Source: a virus
Virus record (IMG/VR): IMGVR_UViG_3300042540_001192
Location: 1-49,362 of that record
DNA: 49,362 nt
Strand: one strand, 5' to 3'
Below, one piece after another: positions 45,315 to 49,362 of the stretch. The notes under the pieces were generated by a model. The model saw only the letters and a program-made list of their open reading frames with translations, did not search any database and was not told the origin of the DNA. The position numbers and the translations under genes were made by a program. Within the stretch, counting starts at the first letter, position 1, and every line of letters begins with the position of its first letter.

Positions 45315-45542
45315 ATGGCTGCGAAGGATTGTCGCTCTGGGAAAACCCGTGTTCAAGCCAACCTTACCCGCGATCAGGTCAAAGCCCTGTTTTCGGCCGT
45401 CAACACGGCTGGCTTGCTCTCCGCAGGCCGGATCCGCCGGCACGACAGCAAGCAGGAGATTGCCCTGCTGGCCGCCCTCGACGCCCTCGAGCAGGCCAGC
45501 GGACTGTGTCAGGCCGACGCTGACGAGTGGCTGCTCGACTAG
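45315..45542 (+). CDS. Hypothetical protein, 75 aa
   Basis: ATG 45315 after AAAGGA. MAAKDCRSGKTRVQANLTRD, then VKALFSAVNTAGLLSAGRIR and ALLAALDALEQASGLCQADA. Small helical protein just before the integrase; an accessory or directionality role is possible but unsupported. The gap 45543-45665 has a small GGGCA/TGCCC hairpin and no gene. Confidence 0.55.
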   Translation: MAAKDCRSGKTRVQANLTRDQVKALFSAVNTAGLLSAGRIRRHDSKQEIALLAALDALEQASGLCQADADEWLLD

Positions 45543-45665
45543 ACCAACGGTGCCGAGCGCCGTCGCAGCCGGCCTAACTGCCAGCCACATTTTTGAGTTT
45601 GAAGGGGGTGGGCATTTGCCCCGGCTAGGGGATAGCGCATCATCCCTCTACCTAGTGGTGACGCC

Positions 45666-46514
45666 ATGACGCTTGAGGAACTTCTGGATGGGTACTACTC
45701 CCCGCTCAAAGGGGTATCCGCTCGCACTGAGAAACTCTATCGCTACACCATTCAGGCGTTCGGCGAGCACCTCGGCAGGCCGCCGAACGTGCATGACCTC
45801 GAGGAGCTGACGGTTGCGAGGTTCTTGGCGGCCCGGCTCCGCGACAAGGCCGTCGCCACTGCCGCCAAAGACAGGACGCAGGTTCATGCGCTTTGGGAGT
45901 TCGCGGCCCGCCGCGGCCTGACCGACAAGTGGCCGCAGATTCGCCGCATCCGCGTGCCGGAGCGGGTGCCGCAGGCGTGGCTGACTGACGAACTCCAGAG
46001 ACTGCTTGACGCCGCCGGCCAGCGCGAGGGCGTGATTGCCGGCGTGCCCGCTCGCCTGTGGTGGCGGTCGATGATCCTGGCGTGCTACGAGGTCGGCGAG
46101 CGGTGCGCGGCCATGCTGGCCGTCGAGTGGCGAGACGTGACGCCCGCCGGCATTCTGCTGCGCGCCGAGACAAGAAAGGGGGCGACGCGCGACCTCTGGC
46201 GGCCGATCTCGCCGGCCTGCCACGCGGCCATCGAGGCGACGAGGACGAGCCGGGTGCTGGTCTGGGAGTGGGATCGCTGCTACACGAACCTCTGGCGGCA
46301 CCTGGGCATGATCTGCAAGGCCGCTGGCCTCCCGAACGACCGCTGGAGCAAGTTCCACCGCATTCGGAAGACACACGCCTCCTACGCCGCGGCGGCGGGC
46401 CTGGACGCCCAGCGGCTGCTCGACCACGCCTCGCCGAAGACGACGAGGGCATACCTCGATCCTCGGATCGTCCGGCCGCCGTCGGCGCCTGACGTGCTGC
46501 CGAAGGTGGGGTAG
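45666..46514 (+). CDS. Tyrosine recombinase (phage integrase)
   Basis: 282 aa. N-terminal SAM-like domain (LEELLDGYYSPLKGVSARTE; LTVARFLAARLRDKAV). Catalytic part: ACYEVGERCAAMLAVEW with the first Arg, LRAETRKGATRDLWRPIS with Lys, KFHRIRKTHASYAAAAG with H-x-x-R, LDHASPKTTRAYLDPRI with the His and the nucleophile Tyr. All six active residues appear present. Integration of the phage in the host genome is expected; the att site is not visible. Confidence 0.9.
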   Translation: MTLEELLDGYYSPLKGVSARTEKLYRYTIQAFGEHLGRPPNVHDLEELTVARFLAARLRDKAVATAAKDRTQVHALWEFAARRGLTDKWPQIRRIRVPERVPQAWLTDELQRLLDAAGQREGVIAGVPARLWWRSMILACYEVGERCAAMLAVEWRDVTPAGILLRAETRKGATRDLWRPISPACHAAIEATRTSRVLVWEWDRCYTNLWRHLGMICKAAGLPNDRWSKFHRIRKTHASYAAAAGLDAQRLLDHASPKTTRAYLDPRIVRPPSAPDVLPKVG

Positions 46515-46515
46515 G

Positions 46516-46611
46516 TCACTTGTGCTGCGGCACCCTGGCCGGCGGGGCGGGGTGGTCGATGCCATACATCGCATTCCCCATCACTGCCACCTGTAGCGTC
46601 TGCTCTGTCAT
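46516..46611 (-). CDS. Tiny protein, 31 aa
   Basis: MTEQTLQVAVMGNAMYGIDH then PAPPARVPQHK. ATGA overlap with the upstream 67-aa gene supports it. Ends one base from the integrase stop. Unknown function. Confidence 0.4.
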   Translation of the reverse strand: MTEQTLQVAVMGNAMYGIDHPAPPARVPQHK

Positions 46612-46811
46612 ACCTCAAGCAACTCCGCCGGGATCATAGCCCGAATCGCTTCCGCCAGCCCCCGCTCCTCTGGCGTCGGCTCGCCGTGCTGGATCAGGCT
46701 GCGGCAGTGCTGGTCGATCTGCCAGAGGGCGGCGAGGGCGGCGCGGCCCAGCCGGGCGGCGTCGTACTCGCCCTGGTCGTCGGGGAGTCGGAATCGGAGT
46801 GTCGCAATCAT
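46608..46811 (-). CDS. Hypothetical phage protein, 67 aa
   Basis: MIATLRFRLPDDQGEYDAAR then ALAALWQIDQHCRSLIQHGE and a last helix. The start L-R-F-x-L-P-D/E, with a W-x-x-D-x-x-x-R helix, is a recurring small phage protein type of unknown function. Confidence 0.6.
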   Translation of the reverse strand: MIATLRFRLPDDQGEYDAARLGRAALAALWQIDQHCRSLIQHGEPTPEERGLAEAIRAMIPAELLEV

Positions 46812-46852
46812 GTCACTTTCCGCCAGTTTATGTGCATTCGCGAACGGCGTCA

Positions 46853-46899
46853 GCCGGATAATCCGGCGTCTAACGGTGTTAGGCCGCACTGAGTGCGGC
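46853..46899. terminator. Two adjacent hairpins in an intergenic gap
   Basis: GCCGGAT-A-ATCCGGC (46853-46867) and GCCGCAC-TGA-GTGCGGC (46883-46899). They fill the gap 46812-46916 between two leftward genes. One may end or process the upstream message; an att core inside an inverted repeat near the integrase is another option. Confidence 0.4.
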
Positions 46900-46916
46900 T
46901 CAATTGCATGGTTCTG

Positions 46917-47174
46917 CTACTTGCGACTTGCGGGCATCCAGTGCGTGAAATCTTCGGGGTAGTTTGATGCCCCGCCATTTTCTCTCCACACACCAGCGTT
47001 GTCGACGTAGAGTTGCGCAATGTCCAACAGCCCACCGCACGCAGGGCCGATTCGGATCGCATAGATTTCCTCACCAATCGACGGCATACGCACCTCCACA
47101 GACACCCATTGTGGATGCCACTCGACAGCAGAACCACGCGATGCAGCGGACATATCATTCACCTCGTCAATCAT
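46917..47174 (-). CDS. DUF551-containing protein, 85 aa
   Basis: ATG 47172-47174 with AGGAG upstream. WVSVEVRMPSIGEEIYAIRI then YVDNAGVWRENGGASNYPED and FTHWMPASRK are the DUF551 pattern (W-x-x-V...P, then the final THW-x-P). Common in phages; function unknown. Confidence 0.75.
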   Translation of the reverse strand: MIDEVNDMSAASRGSAVEWHPQWVSVEVRMPSIGEEIYAIRIGPACGGLLDIAQLYVDNAGVWRENGGASNYPEDFTHWMPASRK

Positions 47175-47218
47175 GGTTGCTCCTGTGTTCGATGCCGCTG
47201 ATCGCTGGCGTTCTGCGA

Positions 47219-47860
47219 TTACCGGCAATACATCACGTCCAGCCTGTCATCCATGCCGTCAAACAGCGTCGTTTCCGGCACGCCTCGCATCTCGCGGACG
47301 AGCGAATCCAGCATGTGGTCGTACATGGCGATTCCAGACCCGTCGCAGGTGTCTGCCCCGGCCTCAGCGAAAAGCCGGAACCGCTTGGCGTTGTTCACTC
47401 GCCCGACGTGAACGTGCAGGCCCAGCGTCTTCGCCGTCTTTACGATGTCGAGCGACGCCTGGCTGTCCTTCCACGGGTCGCGCCCGCCGATGAAAACAGC
47501 TGCCATCCCGGCCCACGGGATTTCCAAGTCCTCGACGCCGTCCTGGGCCACGAAAGCCAGCGGCCAATCCTTCACGAACCGCTCGCGGTGGTTCCATAGC
47601 TCCAGCGTCCGGCGTGCGTTGCCGACAACGTCCGGCACCGTGACGAACAGGCATTCGCCCTTGTTCGCTTCCTCGCGGGCGAGCAGCGACCGGAAGCCAT
47701 TGGCATCAAAGCCTGAGAACGCACCGTTGTCGATGGCGAACATGCCGCCACCGTTGCTGAATCTCGTCAGCGGAGTGAGCAACTGCCCAGCCACGAAGTC
47801 GGGGTGTTTGGCCCGCTTCGCCAGTATGTCGTTTGCGCCCTTGTCGATGAGGAATCTCAT
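47219..47860 (-). CDS. TGT/DpdA-like protein (second, small form)
   Basis: 213 aa from ATG 47858-47860, overlapping the upstream stop. GGGMFAIDNGAFSGFDANGF, LFVTVPDVVGNARRTLELWN, PLAFVAQDGVEDLEIPWAGM, AVFIGGRDPWKDSQASLDIV and GLHVHVGRVNNAKRFRLFAE are successive barrel strands of a family often annotated queuine tRNA-ribosyltransferase in phages. The D-N-G-A-F-S matches D-S-G-A-Y-S of the other copy. Together they suggest two base-exchange activities. Confidence 0.7.
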   Translation of the reverse strand: MRFLIDKGANDILAKRAKHPDFVAGQLLTPLTRFSNGGGMFAIDNGAFSGFDANGFRSLLAREEANKGECLFVTVPDVVGNARRTLELWNHRERFVKDWPLAFVAQDGVEDLEIPWAGMAAVFIGGRDPWKDSQASLDIVKTAKTLGLHVHVGRVNNAKRFRLFAEAGADTCDGSGIAMYDHMLDSLVREMRGVPETTLFDGMDDRLDVMYCR

Positions 47861-48261
47861 GGATACCACCCGGCTAGTAGGTCGATCGCCTCATCGACGC
47901 TGCCGACGACTGCGTGGCTGTGGGCCACAAGCCACGGGCCAGGATTCTTCGACACGACCACAATGCGGCCGAGCCCGCGGGTGAAGAAGTGAAAAATCTC
48001 CATCGCTGTCCCGTGGCTCACTCGCCCGCAGTTGGCGAGCATGAAATCACAAGTCTCCATCAACTCCATGTCGTGCTTGACGATCTTCTTCTCGATTCCC
48101 TTCTCGCGGCCTCGGAAGTCTTCGCTTATGGCCGGATCCACGACATTCCACCCGCGATCTTCAAGGACTGAAGACGCATGGTTTCTCCACAGGAAAACAT
48201 CGCGGTCGTCGCAATCGAAGATCGGCCCGGCAAGGTAGATGTTTCGCGTGATGTCTTTCAC
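47857..48261 (-). CDS. Nucleoside 2-deoxyribosyltransferase-like protein
   Basis: 134 aa from GTG 48259-48261 (GTGA overlap; GGGAGGGC upstream). NIYLAGPIFDCDDRDVFLWR, IVKHDMELMETCDFMLANCG and SHGTAMEIFHFFTRGLGRIV are the NDT signature: the Y-L-A-G-P, the D-x-x-x-x-x-x-C-D and the G-T-x-x-E with the nucleophile Glu. It may free or transfer the modified base at the nucleoside level, in line with the neighbouring TGT-like gene. Confidence 0.75.
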   Translation of the reverse strand: MKDITRNIYLAGPIFDCDDRDVFLWRNHASSVLEDRGWNVVDPAISEDFRGREKGIEKKIVKHDMELMETCDFMLANCGRVSHGTAMEIFHFFTRGLGRIVVVSKNPGPWLVAHSHAVVGSVDEAIDLLAGWYP

Positions 48262-48584
48262 GATGCCCTCCCGACCGTTGACGAAATCCATCCGTGAGTC
48301 GCCGCCCGCCCGAAAACAGTGATTCGGAGATCAGGGAAGTCGTCCGACAACTGCTCGGCCAGACGCTCCACAGAAACCGGGCTCAGAAGCCGGTAGCGAA
48401 TCACTCCGTCGATTCCGAGAACGTCATAGAACGAGCGGCCGAAAGCCTCGAACACGCACCGCACAGTCATGGTGTCGTGTGCGATTTCGCAGATGCCCTC
48501 GAACTCGTCCGTCTCGTACTTCCAGATGGCGACCTTCGTAAGCTCCAGCGCCTTTTTCATCCTCGGCAGTTGCTCGGTGCTCAC
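48258..48584 (-). CDS. Conserved 108-aa protein (copy 2)
   Basis: Starts at GTG 48582-48584 (GTGA). Clear paralogue of the protein at 36868-37194: KYETDEFEGICEIAHDTMTV, FYDVLGIDGVIRYRLLSPVS, VERLAEQLSDDFPDLRITVF, GRAATHGWISS. Same length. Each copy is adjacent to a TGT-like or que gene. A shared role in deazaguanine chemistry is the best guess. Confidence 0.7.
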   Translation of the reverse strand: MSTEQLPRMKKALELTKVAIWKYETDEFEGICEIAHDTMTVRCVFEAFGRSFYDVLGIDGVIRYRLLSPVSVERLAEQLSDDFPDLRITVFGRAATHGWISSTVGRAS

Positions 48585-48859
48585 GACTTCGCCTCCTCTG
48601 CGATTACCTTGGCCCGCTTCGCCAGCCATTTGTTTCTGTAGCAGTGCCATATGTCTTGGTTCTTCTGGTAGTAGATAGCACGCCACTCAAGGTGTGCGGC
48701 CCACTGGGTTGGGGTGCATTGGGCTTTGTTGAATCCGCAGGGCTTGTGTCGTGGTGCGATGCCAACTGCACGGATGGCGGCCACCTCGGCGTCGAAGCGA
48801 TCCCACGCAGAACCAAGCGATGCAACGGACGGCTCGGCAGTGTGTTGAGGTGTAGTCAT
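48581..48859 (-). CDS. Hypothetical protein, 92 aa
   Basis: ATG 48857-48859. Disordered start (TTPQHTAEPSVASLGSAWDR), then helices: FDAEVAAIRAVGIAPRHKPC, AHLEWRAIYYQKNQDIWHCY and a basic end RNKWLAKRAKVIAEEAKS. No domain recognised. Confidence 0.55.
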   Translation of the reverse strand: MTTPQHTAEPSVASLGSAWDRFDAEVAAIRAVGIAPRHKPCGFNKAQCTPTQWAAHLEWRAIYYQKNQDIWHCYRNKWLAKRAKVIAEEAKS

Positions 48860-48893
48860 GTCGTTCGCTCGCCGCCGTTGATCTTCGGTGTTC

Positions 48894-49106
48894 TCACTTT
48901 GTCCGCTCCAACAGCCCCCGCAGCGTGGCGGCGTCAATCTCAATGTCTTTCTCGTCAATGTCTTCCCGCAGGTAGGCCAAGGCGGTAGTGATCGCCTCCC
49001 GCTCCGCATCGGTGAGCGTGAACGGCGTCAGCGTGCAGTAGCGTGTCACGGTGCCGGTGACGTAGGGGCATGGCGGCGTCGGCTGACGGCGAGCAAAGTC
49101 TTCCAT
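48894..49106 (-). CDS. Hypothetical protein, 70 aa
   Basis: MEDFARRQPTPPCPYVTGTV and TLTDAEREAITTALAYLRED with an acidic helix ending LRGLLERTK. ATG 49104-49106 has AGGA upstream; ATG 49115 adds three residues. Unknown. Confidence 0.55.
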   Translation of the reverse strand: MEDFARRQPTPPCPYVTGTVTRYCTLTPFTLTDAEREAITTALAYLREDIDEKDIEIDAATLRGLLERTK

Positions 49107-49151
49107 GCCCGCCATCCTACCGATGCCGTCCAGCGAGTCTACGCCGGTTTT

Positions 49152-49253
49152 CTACGGCGCCCGCCAGACGAGGTAGCAGAGGCAGAGGGTCTGGAGAATC
49201 GCGCAGAGGAGAAAAATGGTGGCCTCGTCGGTCAGGGCGTAGTAGAGCGTCAT
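49152..49253 (-). CDS. Tiny membrane protein, 33 aa
   Basis: MTLYYALTDEATIFLLCAIL then QTLCLCYLVWRAP: one membrane helix. ATG 49251-49253 overlaps the stop of the LamG-type gene (ATGA). Confidence 0.55.
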   Translation of the reverse strand: MTLYYALTDEATIFLLCAILQTLCLCYLVWRAP

Positions 49254-49362
49254 GTGATGCCCCACTTGGCGAGGAGGTAGGTCTCGACGGCGGAGCGGTC
49301 GGTGTCGGAGAGGGCGGCGTCGTACATGATGAGTTCGGCGATGTCGCACTGCGCGAAATATC
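49250..49362 (-). CDS. C-terminus of a LamG-type tail or fibre protein (5' part outside window)
   Basis: The last 36 residues are visible: CDIAELIMYDAALSDTDRSA then VETYLLAKWGIT, the typical end of concanavalin/LamG domains (I-A-E-l-x-x-Y-d-x-a-L-s ... Y-L-x-x-K-W). Such domains bind sugars in phage tail proteins. The start lies beyond the right edge. Confidence 0.65.
   Translation of the reverse strand, partial: YFAQCDIAELIMYDAALSDTDRSAVETYLLAKWGIT

Noticed and set aside
1-49362. Terminal direct repeats or a visible cos/att core
   Set aside because: The ends do not match by eye, and no repeat pair near terS or integrase stood out. A sequence self-comparison would decide.

Overview
The window is one GC-rich tailed-phage genome (or most of one) with an HK97-type siphovirus structural plan and a tyrosine integrase, so probably a temperate phage or a prophage. 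The host cannot be fixed from the sequence. A Cys-rich tail protein, a LamG-type C-terminus and the general style of the small proteins make me think of Planctomycetota, at low confidence. Both window edges cut through tail genes that read leftward.

Layout. (1) 1-18196, leftward: packaging, head and tail genes in canonical order (terS, terL, portal, prohead protease, major capsid, decoration-like protein, an inserted GT-A-like protein, connector, head closure, HK97 gp10-like, tail terminator, two tail-tube paralogues, frameshifted tail chaperones, tape measure, distal tail proteins). (2) 18197-18517: divergent control region with a strong rightward promoter. (3) 18518-26011, rightward: a GP88-like gene, a 7/8-bp tandem repeat, then about a dozen very small genes. 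Nearly every junction there carries a 16-bp one-orientation element, consensus CCCCGAnCGnGGAAAC, which often doubles as the ribosome binding site. (4) 25983-45227, leftward: HNH nuclease, a likely lysis and envelope cassette with a papain-like peptidase and a Cys-rich lipoprotein, a sugar-transfer cassette (two glycosyltransferases and an FkbM methyltransferase), VRR-NUC and GIY-YIG nucleases, a GNAT protein, a tRNA-like element, a CsrA gene, a 7-deazaguanine DNA-modification cassette (QueE, QueC, DpdA-like), a UvrD-type helicase, a prim-pol primase, an SNF2-type helicase and a double-HTH protein. (5) 45315-46514, rightward: a small gene and the integrase. (6) 46516-49362, leftward: DUF551, a second TGT/DpdA-like protein, a nucleoside deoxyribosyltransferase-like protein, a paralogue of the small protein in the que operon, and the end of a LamG-type tail protein.

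How it works together. The phage probably rewrites guanines in its DNA with a 7-deazaguanine made partly by its own enzymes, replicates through a prim-pol primase and two helicases, and builds a long non-contractile tail. Two post-transcriptional layers stand out. The first is the start-associated 16-bp element of the rightward operon. The second is a phage CsrA whose own Shine-Dalgarno, and those of several other phage genes, lie in small hairpins shaped like CsrA targets. I consider these two, and the split deazaguanine system, the most interesting parts of the window.
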